This document shows, one piece after another, positions 1 through 9,712 of a stretch of DNA of 64,000 nucleotides (its first letter is position 1; each line of letters begins with the position of its first letter). Under the pieces are notes generated by a model. That model saw only the letters and a list, made by a program, of their open reading frames with translations. It had not been told where the DNA came from and searched no databases. This DNA is from Sphingomonas horti (GTDB taxonomy: Bacteria; Pseudomonadota; Alphaproteobacteria; Sphingomonadales; Sphingomonadaceae), in contig NZ_WQMS01000001.1 of the NCBI RefSeq assembly GCF_009753715.1, positions 124,001 to 188,000 on the forward strand. Direction: 5' to 3'. A program made the translations under genes and the position numbers.

Positions 1-2
1 AG

Positions 3-704
<702 letters not shown>

Positions 705-771
705 GGATTAGTTGACCGCTTGGTCGGCTTATCCTAACTTCCACACGAGCCCCCGAGCGAAAGGCTTCGCG

Positions 772-1764
772 ATGTACACCACCGAAATGGGCAAGCCCGA
801 TCCCGCAAAGGTCGCCGCGATCGGCGGCGAGGACCCGGCGCTGCTGGAAGCGTTCGAAGCGCGCGTTGCTGCCGACGAGTTCATCGAGCCCAAGGACTGG
901 ATGCCCGAGGCGTATCGCCGCACGCTCGTCCGCCAGATTTCGCAGCACGCGCATAGCGAGATTGTCGGCATGCTGCCCGAAGGCAATTGGCTGACCCGCG
1001 CGCCGTCGCTCCGGCGCAAGGCAGTGCTGCTCGCCAAGGTGCAGGACGAGGGGGGCCACGGCCTCTACCTCTATTGCGCGGCGGAAACACTTGGCACCAG
1101 CCGCGAGCAGATGATCGAGGCGCTCCATTCCGGCAAAGCGAAATACTCGACGATCTTCAATTATCCGACGCTCACCTGGGCGGACATCGGCGCGATCGGC
1201 TGGCTGGTCGACGGCGCCGCGATCATGAACCAGGTGCCGCTGCAGCGCACCTCCTACGGCCCCTATGCACGCGCGATGGTCCGCGTCTGCAAGGAGGAAA
1301 GCTTCCACCAGCGCCAGGGTTATGAAATCATGATCGCCATGGCGAACGGCACGCCGGAACAGAAAGCAATGGCGCAGGACGCGCTCAATCGCTGGTGGTG
1401 GCCGAGCCTGATGATGTTCGGCCCCTCGGACGAGAATTCGCCGAACACCGCCCAGTCGATGCGCTGGCGGATCAAGCGTGATACCAATGACGAGCTGCGG
1501 CAGAAATTCGTCGACATAACGGTGCCGCAGGCGGAGTTCCTGGGCCTGACCGTGCCCGATCCCGACCTTGTCTGGAACGAGGCCAAGGGCGGCTATGATT
1601 TCGGCGAGGTCGACTGGGAGGAATTCTACGCGGTCGTCCGCGGCGAGGGTCCGGCCGCCAAGGAACGGATGGAAGCGCGCCGCAAGGCCTGGGACGACGG
1701 CGCCTGGGTGCGCGAGGCGGCGCTCGCCCATGAAGCGAAGCGCGCGGCGAGGGCAGCGGCGTGA
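772..1764 (+). CDS. paaA: Phenylacetyl-CoA 1,2-epoxidase catalytic subunit PaaA
   Basis: A 330-residue ferritin-like di-iron subunit that epoxidises the ring of phenylacetyl-CoA in the cytoplasm as part of the PaaABCE multicomponent monooxygenase. The metal-ligand motifs are visible: Glu63, E93-G-G-H96 (in QDEGGH) and E176-S-F-H179 (in KEESFH). I chose the ATG at 772, which gives the usual family length. An in-frame TTG at 712 would add 20 residues that do not look like family sequence. The gene follows the thiolase and is separated from paaB by 163 bases of palindromic repeat, an unusual gap in an otherwise tightly packed operon. Confidence 0.95.
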   Translation: MYTTEMGKPDPAKVAAIGGEDPALLEAFEARVAADEFIEPKDWMPEAYRRTLVRQISQHAHSEIVGMLPEGNWLTRAPSLRRKAVLLAKVQDEGGHGLYLYCAAETLGTSREQMIEALHSGKAKYSTIFNYPTLTWADIGAIGWLVDGAAIMNQVPLQRTSYGPYARAMVRVCKEESFHQRQGYEIMIAMANGTPEQKAMAQDALNRWWWPSLMMFGPSDENSPNTAQSMRWRIKRDTNDELRQKFVDITVPQAEFLGLTVPDPDLVWNEAKGGYDFGEVDWEEFYAVVRGEGPAAKERMEARRKAWDDGAWVREAALAHEAKRAARAAA

Positions 1765-1780
1765 GCGCCGCAATCAGGTC

Positions 1781-1925
1781 CTCCCCGAGCTTGCTCGGGG
1801 CGGGGGACCGCACGAAGTTCGGTGGAGGGGCGCGAGCGGAGCGAGCGTGGCTTTCCGGTGCTGCGCACCGGCCCCTCCACCATGCTTCGCATGGTCCCCC
1901 TCCCCTGCCAAAGCAGGGGAGGATC
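1781..1925. repeat. REP-like block of nested palindromes between paaA and paaB
   Basis: About 145 bases made almost wholly of inverted repeats. There is a 7-bp hairpin at 1783-1800, a pair of 11-base arms at 1821-1831 and 1871-1881 (GGTGGAGGGGC and its complement), and hairpins at 1855-1871, 1879-1895 and 1902-1919. No reading frame is convincing. The structure resembles the extragenic palindromic repeats common in GC-rich alphaproteobacteria. Lying inside an operon, it could stabilise or process the mRNA. The paaB ribosome-binding site (GGGAGGA) overlaps its right edge. Confidence 0.7.
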
Positions 1926-1927
1926 GA

Positions 1928-2209
1928 ATGAAGGACTGGCCGCTCTGGGAAGTCTTCGTCCGCTCGCGTGGCGGGCTCAGCCACAAGCATGTCGGCTCGG
2001 TCCACGCGCCCGACGCTGAGCTGGCCGTGCGCCATGCGCGCGACACCTATACCCGCCGGATGGAAGGCGTCAGCCTGTGGGTGGTCAGGTCGGCCGACAT
2101 CGTCGCGTCCGATCCCGACCAGGCCGGGCCGATGTTCGCGCCCGCCGAGGACAAGGTCTATCGCCACCCGACCTTTTACGAGATCCCGCCGGAAGTGAAG
2201 CACATCTGA
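1928..2209 (+). CDS. paaB: Phenylacetyl-CoA epoxidase subunit PaaB
   Basis: A 93-residue protein of typical PaaB length and sequence, beginning KDWPLWEVFVRSRGGLSHKH after the initiator Met and ending in EIPPEVKHI. PaaB is a small non-catalytic subunit that organises the PaaABC assembly of the phenylacetyl-CoA epoxidase. The ATG at 1928 is preceded by GGGAGGA at good spacing. A longer in-frame ORF begins at 1568, but it overlaps paaA and adds only low-complexity translated repeat. The stop codon overlaps the paaC start as TGATG, which indicates translational coupling. Confidence 0.95.
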   Translation: MKDWPLWEVFVRSRGGLSHKHVGSVHAPDAELAVRHARDTYTRRMEGVSLWVVRSADIVASDPDQAGPMFAPAEDKVYRHPTFYEIPPEVKHI

Positions 2210-3054
2210 TGCCGTCGCTGCCGACCATCCAGCCGGAGGATGTCGCCACGGCCGGGCGCGCCAGCCACGAAGGCGTTTTCGACGCGCCAGCGCTCGACGA
2301 GCACCGCGATGCGATCGCCGACTATGCGCTGCGGCTAGGCGACGATGCCCTGATCCTGGGCCAGCGGCTCACCGAATGGTGCGGGCACGCCCCGCAGCTG
2401 GAAATAGACCTGAGCCTCGCGAACCTGGGCCTCGACCTGATCGGCCAGGCGACGTTGCTGTTGGGCCTTGCCGGCGAACTGGAAGGCAACGGTCGAGACG
2501 CCGACGCCCTCGCCTTTCACCGCGACGTGCTCGCCTTTCGCAATTGCCTGATGGTCGAGCAGCCGAACGGCGATTTCGCGCGCACTATCGCGCGGCAATT
2601 CCTGTTCTCGGCCTACCAGGCGGCGCTTTACGAGGCGTTGCAGCATTCCGCGTCGCCGCGCCTGGCCGAGATCGCCGCCAAGGCGGTCAAGGAAGTCCGC
2701 TACCATGCCGATCTCGCCGCCGACTGGGTGATCCGGCTCGGCGACGGCTCCGAGGAAAGCCGGCAGCGGATGATCGACGGCCTCGACTGGCACTGGCGCT
2801 TCGTCGAGGAGCTGTTCCAGATGGACGCGGTCGAGCAGGCGCTCGCCGATGCCGGGATCGGGGTCGACAAGGCCACGCTCCGTCCCGACTTTGATGCGAC
2901 GGTGGAGCGCGTGCTGACCGAGGCCACACTGCCCCTTCCCGTCTATCCGCGTGCGGTCCTCGGCGGGCGCAAGGGACACCATAGCGAACATCTCGGCCAT
3001 CTGCTGGCCGTGATGCAGTTCCTGCCCCGAACCTATCCTGACGCTGTGTGGTGA
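2209..3054 (+). CDS. paaC: Phenylacetyl-CoA epoxidase structural subunit PaaC
   Basis: A 281-residue ferritin-like helical protein that pairs with PaaA in the epoxidase core. Recognisable stretches include the LGDDALILGQRLTEWCGHAP and DLIGQATLLLG segments near the N-terminus, KEVRYHADLAADWVIRLGDG in the middle and GGRKGHHSEHLG near the C-terminus. The start codon shares one base with the paaB stop, and the C-terminus overlaps the paaD start by 7 bases, so the order paaA-B-C-D-E is tightly coupled. PaaC is structural rather than catalytic in characterised systems; the full di-iron ligand set was not checked here. Confidence 0.95.
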   Translation: MPSLPTIQPEDVATAGRASHEGVFDAPALDEHRDAIADYALRLGDDALILGQRLTEWCGHAPQLEIDLSLANLGLDLIGQATLLLGLAGELEGNGRDADALAFHRDVLAFRNCLMVEQPNGDFARTIARQFLFSAYQAALYEALQHSASPRLAEIAAKAVKEVRYHADLAADWVIRLGDGSEESRQRMIDGLDWHWRFVEELFQMDAVEQALADAGIGVDKATLRPDFDATVERVLTEATLPLPVYPRAVLGGRKGHHSEHLGHLLAVMQFLPRTYPDAVW

Positions 3055-3494
3055 CGGGCGTGGCGTCTCGAGTGTGGGAAGTGCTCAAGGGCGTTCCCGA
3101 TCCTGAAATCCCTGTCGTCTCTGTGGTGGACCTCGGCATCGTTCGCGGCGTCGAGCCGCACCGGGTGACGATCACCCCTACCTATACCGGCTGCCCCGCA
3201 ACGCTCGCGATCGAGGCCTCGATCCGCGCCGCGCTCGACGCCGCCGGCTATCGGGAGGTCGCCGTCGAAACCGTGCTGTCGCCGTCCTGGACCACCGGCT
3301 GGATCACGCCGGAAGGCCATGCCAAGCTCCACGCCTACGGCATCGCCCCGCCCTCCCTCGCCGCGACCGCCACCTGCCCGCAATGCGCCTCGACCGATAC
3401 GGAGGAAGTCAGCCGCTTCGGCTCGACGCCATGCAAGGCGCTGTGGCGTTGCCGCGCCTGCGCCGAGCCGTTCGACCGTTTCAAATGCCATTGA
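3048..3494 (+). CDS. paaD: PaaD, MIP18/DUF59-family maturation factor of the epoxidase
   Basis: A 148-residue protein with an N-terminal DUF59/MIP18 domain (GVPDPEIPVVSVVDLGIVR at about 15-33, conserved Cys49 in YTGCP) and a C-terminal zinc-ribbon-like segment with C110-x2-C113 and C135-x2-C138. PaaD is required for a functional phenylacetyl-CoA epoxidase and is thought to help assemble its iron or Fe-S centres. The start is GTG at 3048, overlapping the end of paaC. The ATG of paaE follows 10 bases after the stop. Function is inferred from family and operon position. Confidence 0.93.
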   Translation: MVTGVASRVWEVLKGVPDPEIPVVSVVDLGIVRGVEPHRVTITPTYTGCPATLAIEASIRAALDAAGYREVAVETVLSPSWTTGWITPEGHAKLHAYGIAPPSLAATATCPQCASTDTEEVSRFGSTPCKALWRCRACAEPFDRFKCH

Positions 3495-3504
3495 CGGAAC
3501 CGCC

Positions 3505-4581
3505 ATGTCCGCCGCTTTCCATCGCCTGACCATCGCCGATGTGCGCCGCGAGATCGACGACGCGGTCTCGCTGCGCTTCCACCTCCCCGATGAGCTGCGC
3601 GAGGCGTTTCGCTTCGCGCCCGGCCAGCATCTGACGTTGCGCACCGAAATCGGCGGCGAGGACGTGCGGCGCAATTACTCGCTCTGTGTCGCACCGCACG
3701 AAGGCGAGCTTCGGATCGCGATCAAGCGGATCGGCAGCGGCATCTTCTCCAATTGGGCGAACGAGACGCTGAAGCCCGGCGACGCCATCGACGTGATGCC
3801 GCCGCACGGCAGTTTCACCTGGGGCTTCGACCCGAATGCAGCGCGCGACTATGTCGGCTTTGCCGGCGGCTCCGGCATCACGCCGGTCTTGTCGCTGCTG
3901 AAGACGGCACTGTCGGTCGAGCCGGACAGCCGCTTCACTCTGCTGTACGGCAACCGCTCCTCCAACACGATCATGTTCCTGGAAGAGCTGGCCGCGCTCA
4001 AGAACCGGTTCATGGAGCGCTTGCAGATCTACCATTTTCTCGAAGAGGAGGATGAGGAGGTCGAGCTGTTCAACGGCCGCCTCGACCAGGCGAAGATCGC
4101 CGAAGTGCTGGCGTCGCTGGTCGAGCCGAATTCGATCGACGCGGCCTTCATCTGCGGCCCTGGCCCTATGATGGATGCGGCCGAGGCGGCCTTGCTCTCG
4201 GCCGGAGTGGCGAAGGATCGCATCCTGATCGAGCGCTTCACGGTCGGCGAGATGACCGCCGAGCAGGCGGCGCGGGTCCGCTCGCTGGAGCAGGACGCGG
4301 CCGGCCGCATGGTGCAGGTGACGCTGGACGGCCGACGGCGGCGCCTAGCCTTCGATGCGGAGAAGGGCAGCATCCTCGAAAACGCCCGCGCAGCCGGCCT
4401 GCCCGCACCGTTCGCCTGCAAGGCGGGCGTCTGCGCGACCTGCCGCGCGAAGCTGGTCTCCGGCAAAGTCGAGATGAAGGCGAATTATGGCCTCAGCCCG
4501 GAGGAAGTGGCGCAGGGTTATGTGCTGACCTGCCAGGCGGTGCCGGCCAGCGACGACGTCGTGCTCGACTACGACGCCTGA
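3505..4581 (+). CDS. paaE: Phenylacetyl-CoA epoxidase reductase PaaE
   Basis: A 358-residue flavin/ferredoxin reductase that passes electrons from NAD(P)H to the di-iron centre of PaaA. In order it has an FAD-binding domain with RRNYS at 55-59, an NAD(P)-binding domain with GGSGITP at 121-127 and CGPGPMM at 217-223, and a plant-type [2Fe-2S] domain with Cys305, Cys310, Cys313 and Cys343. I took the ATG at 3505. The upstream in-frame extension from 3319 overlaps paaD and has no family resemblance. The 3' end overlaps the convergent TetR gene by 13 bases. Confidence 0.96.
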   Translation: MSAAFHRLTIADVRREIDDAVSLRFHLPDELREAFRFAPGQHLTLRTEIGGEDVRRNYSLCVAPHEGELRIAIKRIGSGIFSNWANETLKPGDAIDVMPPHGSFTWGFDPNAARDYVGFAGGSGITPVLSLLKTALSVEPDSRFTLLYGNRSSNTIMFLEELAALKNRFMERLQIYHFLEEEDEEVELFNGRLDQAKIAEVLASLVEPNSIDAAFICGPGPMMDAAEAALLSAGVAKDRILIERFTVGEMTAEQAARVRSLEQDAAGRMVQVTLDGRRRRLAFDAEKGSILENARAAGLPAPFACKAGVCATCRAKLVSGKVEMKANYGLSPEEVAQGYVLTCQAVPASDDVVLDYDA

Positions 4582-5150
4582 ACCATCGCCAGCGCCATGT
4601 CGGCGATCTGCGCAGGCGGGATCGGCCCGTCGGGATCGTACCAGGTGTGGGTCCAGTTGATCATGCCGAACAGCAGCATCGTCTTTGCCCGCGCCCGCGC
4701 GGGATCGAGGCCGAGCTCCGGGTCCAGCGCGACCAGCAGCGCCTGGACCGCATCGACCACGCGCCGCTGCTTGGCCACCACCGTCGCCCGCTGCTCGGGC
4801 GGCAGGCTGTCGAGCTCGTTCAGCAGCACTTTCTGCCGGTCCGCGGCACCGACATAATGGCCCATGAAGGTGTGGATCAGCGCGTCGAGCTGCTCCGCCG
4901 CACCGCCGCCGCGCGCGAGCACTGCCCCGACATCGGCGACCAGCTGGTCGATGTGCGAGGACATGACCGCGTAGAGGATATCCTCTTTCGACGGATAGTA
5001 ATGATAGATCAGCGATTTGGACGTGTCGCACGCGGCCGCCAGGTCGGCGACCGAGCTGCCGTCGAACCCGCGGCGGGCGAACAGCCGCGCGGCCCGGTCG
5101 ACGATCGCTTCGCGCCGCTGCTCGTAATCCGCCGCCTGGGTGCGCGCCAA
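4569..5150 (-). CDS. paaR: TetR-family regulator, probable phenylacetate repressor PaaR
   Basis: A 193-residue TetR regulator with an N-terminal helix-turn-helix (roughly residues 15-60, including GSSVADLAAACDTSKSLIYH followed by YYPSKEDIL) and a variable ligand-binding C-terminal domain. It is convergent with and overlaps the end of paaE. The N-terminus resembles TetR proteins that accompany paa operons, where phenylacetyl-CoA is the inducer. It is also divergent from the RND efflux operon, the classic arrangement of a pump repressor, so the target could be either or both. A palindrome 20 bases upstream of its start (5171-5192) may be its operator. Confidence 0.8.
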   Translation of the reverse strand: MARTQAADYEQRREAIVDRAARLFARRGFDGSSVADLAAACDTSKSLIYHYYPSKEDILYAVMSSHIDQLVADVGAVLARGGGAAEQLDALIHTFMGHYVGAADRQKVLLNELDSLPPEQRATVVAKQRRVVDAVQALLVALDPELGLDPARARAKTMLLFGMINWTHTWYDPDGPIPPAQIADMALAMVQAS

Positions 5151-5170
5151 CGCGTCCCTCCCGCATAGAA

Positions 5171-5192
5171 AGACCGACCGGCCGGTCCGGCT
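5171..5192. promoter_or_regulatory. Candidate TetR operator palindrome
   Basis: A 22-base imperfect palindrome with a perfect 12-base core GACCGGCCGGTC-type symmetry (centre between 5181 and 5182; outer matches at 5171/5192, 5172/5191 and 5174/5189). It lies between the divergent TetR gene and the RND pump operon. GC-rich GACCG...CGGTC palindromes are a common TetR-family operator form. Assignment to this regulator is inference. Confidence 0.5.
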
Positions 5193-5382
5193 TTCGCCTA
5201 TCAGCCGCGCCGGCCCTGGCGCAAATCCTTATGCGGCTCGAGCCGGTTAGGCGTTGCGCTGGCCGGTATAATTGGGGCAAGAACGCCGCCGATCGGGATT
5301 CGGGCAGGGGGTGCTCGCCTTCGGTCGGGGTTTCTTGGGCGAACCGCCCGGTTGGGCGCCGCGGTTCGGGCCGGAGACGTGC

Positions 5383-8300
5383 ATGATCGGCATTGTCGGC
5401 ATCGCCCTCAAGCGACCGCTCACCTTCATCGTGATGGCCATGCTGATCGCGATCGTGGGCGTGCTGGCAGCGATCCGCACGCCGGTCGACATCTTCCCCG
5501 ACATTCCGGTGCCGGTGATCGCGACCGCCTGGAAATATGGCGGCCTTCCGCCGGAGGAGATGTCCAGCCGGATCATCACGCCGTTCGAGCGCACGCTCAC
5601 CACCACCGTCAACGACATCGAGCATGTCGAGAGCCAGTCGCTCGAAGGCATCGCGGTGGTGAAGGTGTTCCTGCAGCCCTGGGCCGATATCCGCACCGCC
5701 ACTGCCCAGGTCACGTCGGTGTCGCAGACGGTGCTGCGGCAGATGCCGCCCGGGGCGACGCCGCCGCTGATCCTCAACTACAATGCCTCGACCGTGCCGA
5801 TCATGCAGCTGGCTCTGTCGGGCAAGGGGCTGACCGAGCAGCAGCTGAACGACATCGCGATGAACCAGGTTCGGATCCAGCTGATCTCCGTCCCCGGCAT
5901 CGCGATGCCCGCGCCCTATGGCGGTAAGTCCCGGCAGATCCAGGTCGATCTCGATCCCGCCGCGCTCCAGTCGAAGGGGCTGGCGGCGCCCGACGTCACG
6001 GCCGCGATCGCCGCGCAGAACCAGATCAATCCAGCCGGCTTCGTCAAGATCGGCACCTATCAGTACAGCGTAAAGCTGAACAACGCGCCGGCGTCGGTCG
6101 AGGAACTGAACGCCCTGCCGGTCAAGGTCGTGAACGGCGCGACCATCTATCTGCGCGATGTGGCGCACGTCCGCGACGGCAGCGCGCCGCAGACCAACAT
6201 CGTCCATGTCGACGGCAACCGCTCGGTGCTGATCACGATCCTGAAGAACGGCGCGACCTCGACGCTGTCGATCGTGCAGGCGGTCAAGGACAAATTGCCG
6301 AAGATCATGGAAGGGCTGCCGGACGCGCTGAAGATCGTGCCGGTCGGGGACCAGTCGCTGTTCGTGCGCGCGGCGGTCAGCGGCGTGGTGCACGAAGGCG
6401 TGATCGCCGCGGCGCTGACCTCGCTGATGATCCTGCTGTTCCTGGGCTCCTGGCGCTCGACCCTGATCATCGCGCTGTCGATCCCGCTTTCGATTCTTGC
6501 CGCCATCGCCGGGCTGGCGGCGGCGGGTCAGACGTTCAACGTGATGACGCTGGGCGGCCTCGCGCTCGCGGTCGGCATCCTGGTCGATGACGCGACGGTC
6601 ACGATCGAGAACATCAACTGGCACCTCGAACAGGGCAAGGGCGTGATCCAGGCGATCCTGGACGGCGCCGCGCAGATCGTGACGCCCGCCTTCGTCTCCC
6701 TGCTCTGCATCTGCATCGTCTTCGTCCCCATGTTTTTCCTGCCAGGCGTCGCCGGTTTCCTGTTCGTGCCGATGGCGCTGGCGGTGGTGTTCGCGATGAT
6801 CGCGTCGTTCGTGCTGTCGCGCACGCTGGTGCCGACCATGGCCATGTACCTGCTGAAGCCGCATGCGCCGGGCGAGGACGTGCACGCAGCGGGCGCCCCG
6901 GGGTCACGCAATCCGCTGGTGCGGTTCCAGCGGGGGTTCGAGGCGCGGTTCGAAAAGGCGCGGACCTTTTATGGCGCGCTGCTCGGCGAGGCGCTCGCCC
7001 GGCGCAAGCCGTTCATGCTGGGTTTTCTCGGTATTGTCCTGGTCTCGTTCGCGCTGCTGCCGTTCCTGGGCCGCAACTTCTTCCCGGACGTGGATTCAGG
7101 ACAAATCATGATCCATGTCCGCGCGCCGGTCGGGTCGCGGGTCGAGGACACGGCGGCGCAGTTCGACCGCATCCAACGCCGCATCCGGGAGCTGATCCCG
7201 CCCAGCGAACTGCTGTCGGCCGCCGACAATATCGGCCTGCCGGTCAGCTCCATCAACACGACCTACAACAACTCAGGCACGATCGGGCCGCAGGACGGCG
7301 ATATCCTGATCGCCCTCACCAAGGGCCATCGCCCGACCAAGGACCATGTCGCGACGCTCAGGCGCGAGCTGCCACGCAGCTTCCCCGGCACGACCTTCTC
7401 GTTCCTGCCGGCGGACATCACCAGCCAGATTTTGAACTTCGGCGCGCCGGCGCCGATCGACGTGCAGATCAGCGGGCGAAAGATGGAGGACAATACCGCC
7501 TATGCGGAAAAACTGCTGCGCCGCATCCGCACCATTCCGGGCCTCGCCGATGCACGCATCCAGCAACCGGCGCGGGCGCCGCAGCTGAACGTCGACATCG
7601 ACCGCTCGCGCATCGGCCAGTACGGACTGACGGAGAAGGACGTGACCGCCAGCCTCGCCACCTCGCTGGCCGGCTCGGGCACGACGGAGCCGGTCTTCTA
7701 TCTCAATCCGGAAAACGGCGTGTCCTATTCGGTGGTGACGCAGGCGCCCGAATATCGCGTCGGATCGATGGCGGCGCTGCAGGGACTTCCCATTTCCGGC
7801 GGCGACGGCAGCGCCGTGCAGACGCTGGGCGGCATCGCCAGGGTCAGCCGCAGCAGCACCGTGCCGGTCGTCAACCACTATGACGTGCAGCCCGTTATCG
7901 ACGTGTACGCCGCGCCGGCGGGCCGCGACCTCGGCGCCGTCTCCGCCGATGTCCAGCGCGCGATCGATGGGCTCAAGAAGGAGCAGCCCAAGGGCGTCAC
8001 GGTCACGATGCGCGGCCAGTACCAGACGATGAACGCAGCTTTTTCAGGTCTCGCCTTCGGCCTGATCGGCGCGATCGTGCTGATCTACCTGCTGATCGTC
8101 GTGAACTTTCAGAGCTGGCTCGATCCGTTCGTCATCATCACCGCCCTTCCCGCGGCGCTCGCCGGGATCGTCTGGACGCTGTTCGCGACCGGGACCACTC
8201 TGTCGGTGCCGGCGCTGACCGGCGCGATCATGTGCATGGGCGTGGCGACCGCCAACTCGATCCTGGTCGTCAGCTTCGCGCGCGAACGGCTGGCCGAGCT

Positions 8301-8574
8301 GGGCGACGCAAGCAAGGCGGCGCTGGAGGCCGGCCTGGTCCGCTTCCGCCCGGTGCTGATGACCGCGCTCGCGATGATCATCGGCATGCTGCCGATGGCG
8401 CTCGGCCTTGGCGAAGGCGGCGAGCAGAACGCGCCGCTCGGCCGCGCGGTGATCGGCGGCCTCGTCGCCGCCACCATCGCGACCCTGTTCTTCGTCCCCA
8501 CCGTCTTCAGCTTCGTCCACCGCCGCGGGCGCGTGGCCGGACCGCCCTCGGAGCTTGAACCCGCCCATGCTTGA
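5383..8574 (+). CDS. RND multidrug efflux pump, inner-membrane transporter (AcrB/MdtB type)
   Basis: A 1063-residue resistance-nodulation-division transporter that uses the proton gradient to export hydrophobic compounds through a tripartite complex. The first membrane helix follows MIGIVGIALKRPLTFIV. The periplasmic porter loops contain the Phe-Pro-Asp-Ile element after helix 1, and helix 4 has the proton-relay signature GILVDDATVTIENI with paired aspartates. The length and the two-fold repeated helix pattern match the HAE1 family. I start at the ATG at 5383, preceded by GGAGAC. An upstream in-frame start at 5272 adds a non-conserved Gly/Arg-rich leader. The adaptor gene overlaps its end by 8 bases. 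Confidence 0.93.
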   Translation: MIGIVGIALKRPLTFIVMAMLIAIVGVLAAIRTPVDIFPDIPVPVIATAWKYGGLPPEEMSSRIITPFERTLTTTVNDIEHVESQSLEGIAVVKVFLQPWADIRTATAQVTSVSQTVLRQMPPGATPPLILNYNASTVPIMQLALSGKGLTEQQLNDIAMNQVRIQLISVPGIAMPAPYGGKSRQIQVDLDPAALQSKGLAAPDVTAAIAAQNQINPAGFVKIGTYQYSVKLNNAPASVEELNALPVKVVNGATIYLRDVAHVRDGSAPQTNIVHVDGNRSVLITILKNGATSTLSIVQAVKDKLPKIMEGLPDALKIVPVGDQSLFVRAAVSGVVHEGVIAAALTSLMILLFLGSWRSTLIIALSIPLSILAAIAGLAAAGQTFNVMTLGGLALAVGILVDDATVTIENINWHLEQGKGVIQAILDGAAQIVTPAFVSLLCICIVFVPMFFLPGVAGFLFVPMALAVVFAMIASFVLSRTLVPTMAMYLLKPHAPGEDVHAAGAPGSRNPLVRFQRGFEARFEKARTFYGALLGEALARRKPFMLGFLGIVLVSFALLPFLGRNFFPDVDSGQIMIHVRAPVGSRVEDTAAQFDRIQRRIRELIPPSELLSAADNIGLPVSSINTTYNNSGTIGPQDGDILIALTKGHRPTKDHVATLRRELPRSFPGTTFSFLPADITSQILNFGAPAPIDVQISGRKMEDNTAYAEKLLRRIRTIPGLADARIQQPARAPQLNVDIDRSRIGQYGLTEKDVTASLATSLAGSGTTEPVFYLNPENGVSYSVVTQAPEYRVGSMAALQGLPISGGDGSAVQTLGGIARVSRSSTVPVVNHYDVQPVIDVYAAPAGRDLGAVSADVQRAIDGLKKEQPKGVTVTMRGQYQTMNAAFSGLAFGLIGAIVLIYLLIVVNFQSWLDPFVIITALPAALAGIVWTLFATGTTLSVPALTGAIMCMGVATANSILVVSFARERLAELGDASKAALEAGLVRFRPVLMTALAMIIGMLPMALGLGEGGEQNAPLGRAVIGGLVAATIATLFFVPTVFSFVHRRGRVAGPPSELEPAHA

Positions 8575-9712
8575 TGAAGCGCAGTCGCGCACCCTGAAAC
8601 GCACCGGGCTGGTCGCAGCATTCACGGCCGCCGCTATCGTCGCGGTCGGCGTGTCGACCCGGATCAGCGCCGGGCACGAGTTGGCGACGGCGGCGCGCGA
8701 AAATGCCGTGCCGATCGTAACCGTCGTCCAGCCCAAACGCGGCGCGAGCACGGCCGAGCTGCAGCTGCCCGGCAACGTCCAGGCGTTCAACAGCGCGCCG
8801 ATCTTCGCGCGCACCAACGGCTATGTGCGGCGATGGCTGGTCGATATCGGCGACAGCGTCGCCGCCGGACAGACGCTCGCCATTCTCGACGCGCCTGAAG
8901 TCGACCAGCAGCTCGCCCAGGCCCAGGCCGACTACCAGACGGCGCTCGCCAACCAGAAGCTCGCGCGTACCACTGCGGAGCGCTGGCAGACGCTGCTGAG
9001 AAAGGATGCGGTCTCGCGCCAGGAAGCTGACGAGAAGGCCGGCGACTATGCGGCAAAGACCGCCGTTGCCAATGCCCAGCTGGCGAACGTCAGTCGGCTG
9101 CGCGCGGTGCAGGGTTTCGAGCGGCTGACGGCGCCCTTCTCCGGCATCGTCACCAGTCGCTCGGCCCAGATCGGCGCGCTGGTTACGTCCGGCAACGCCT
9201 CGGCGCAGCCGCTGTTTACGGTGTCGGACGTCCGTCGGCTGCGCATCTATGTTCGCGTGCCGCAAAGCTTTTCGGCGCAGGTCCACCCGGGGCTCGGGGT
9301 GACGCTCACTGTCCCTGAATATCCAGGCCGAACCTTCAACGCTGTCCTGGTCCGCACGGCCGGCGCGGTCGATCCGCAATCGGGAACGGTGCTGGTCGAG
9401 CTCCAGGCCGACAACAGCGACCGCGCGCTGAAGCCCGGCGCCTATGCGACGGTCACGTTCCCCCTTCCCGCCGCCGCCAATGCCTTGCGGCTGCCGGGCA
9501 GCGCGATCCTGTTCCGCGAGTCGGGGCCGACGGTTGTGATCGTTGACAAGAGCGGCCGCGCGCGCCTGCAAACGGTCCAGATCGGCCGCGACCAGGGCAA
9601 GGAAGTCGAGATCGTCGCCGGCCTGAAGGGCGACGAGCGCGTGGTCGACACGCCGCCCGATGCAATCGAGACTGGCGACCAGCTCAAGGTCGAGGCCCGT
9701 GCGCGCGGCTAG
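8567..9712 (+). CDS. RND efflux periplasmic adaptor (membrane fusion protein)
   Basis: A 381-residue HlyD/AcrA-type adaptor linking the RND pump to the outer-membrane channel. A short cytoplasmic N-terminus precedes a membrane anchor around residues 15-33, then a barrel-sandwich/lipoyl region (NGYVRRWLVDIGDSVAAGQ), a coiled-coil hairpin rich in Ala, Gln and Lys at about 105-165, and a beta-barrel domain. The ATG at 8567 overlaps the transporter stop by 8 bases. A TTG at 8555 is possible but less likely. The last 14 bases overlap the downstream lipoprotein gene, consistent with one translationally coupled operon. Confidence 0.92.
   Translation: MLDEAQSRTLKRTGLVAAFTAAAIVAVGVSTRISAGHELATAARENAVPIVTVVQPKRGASTAELQLPGNVQAFNSAPIFARTNGYVRRWLVDIGDSVAAGQTLAILDAPEVDQQLAQAQADYQTALANQKLARTTAERWQTLLRKDAVSRQEADEKAGDYAAKTAVANAQLANVSRLRAVQGFERLTAPFSGIVTSRSAQIGALVTSGNASAQPLFTVSDVRRLRIYVRVPQSFSAQVHPGLGVTLTVPEYPGRTFNAVLVRTAGAVDPQSGTVLVELQADNSDRALKPGAYATVTFPLPAAANALRLPGSAILFRESGPTVVIVDKSGRARLQTVQIGRDQGKEVEIVAGLKGDERVVDTPPDAIETGDQLKVEARARG

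Noticed and set aside
4345-6885. 846-codon minus-strand ORF spanning the TetR gene and RND gene
   Set aside because: It runs antisense to the RND transporter and paaE and out of frame with the TetR gene; composition is His/Arg/Asp-rich shadow sequence.
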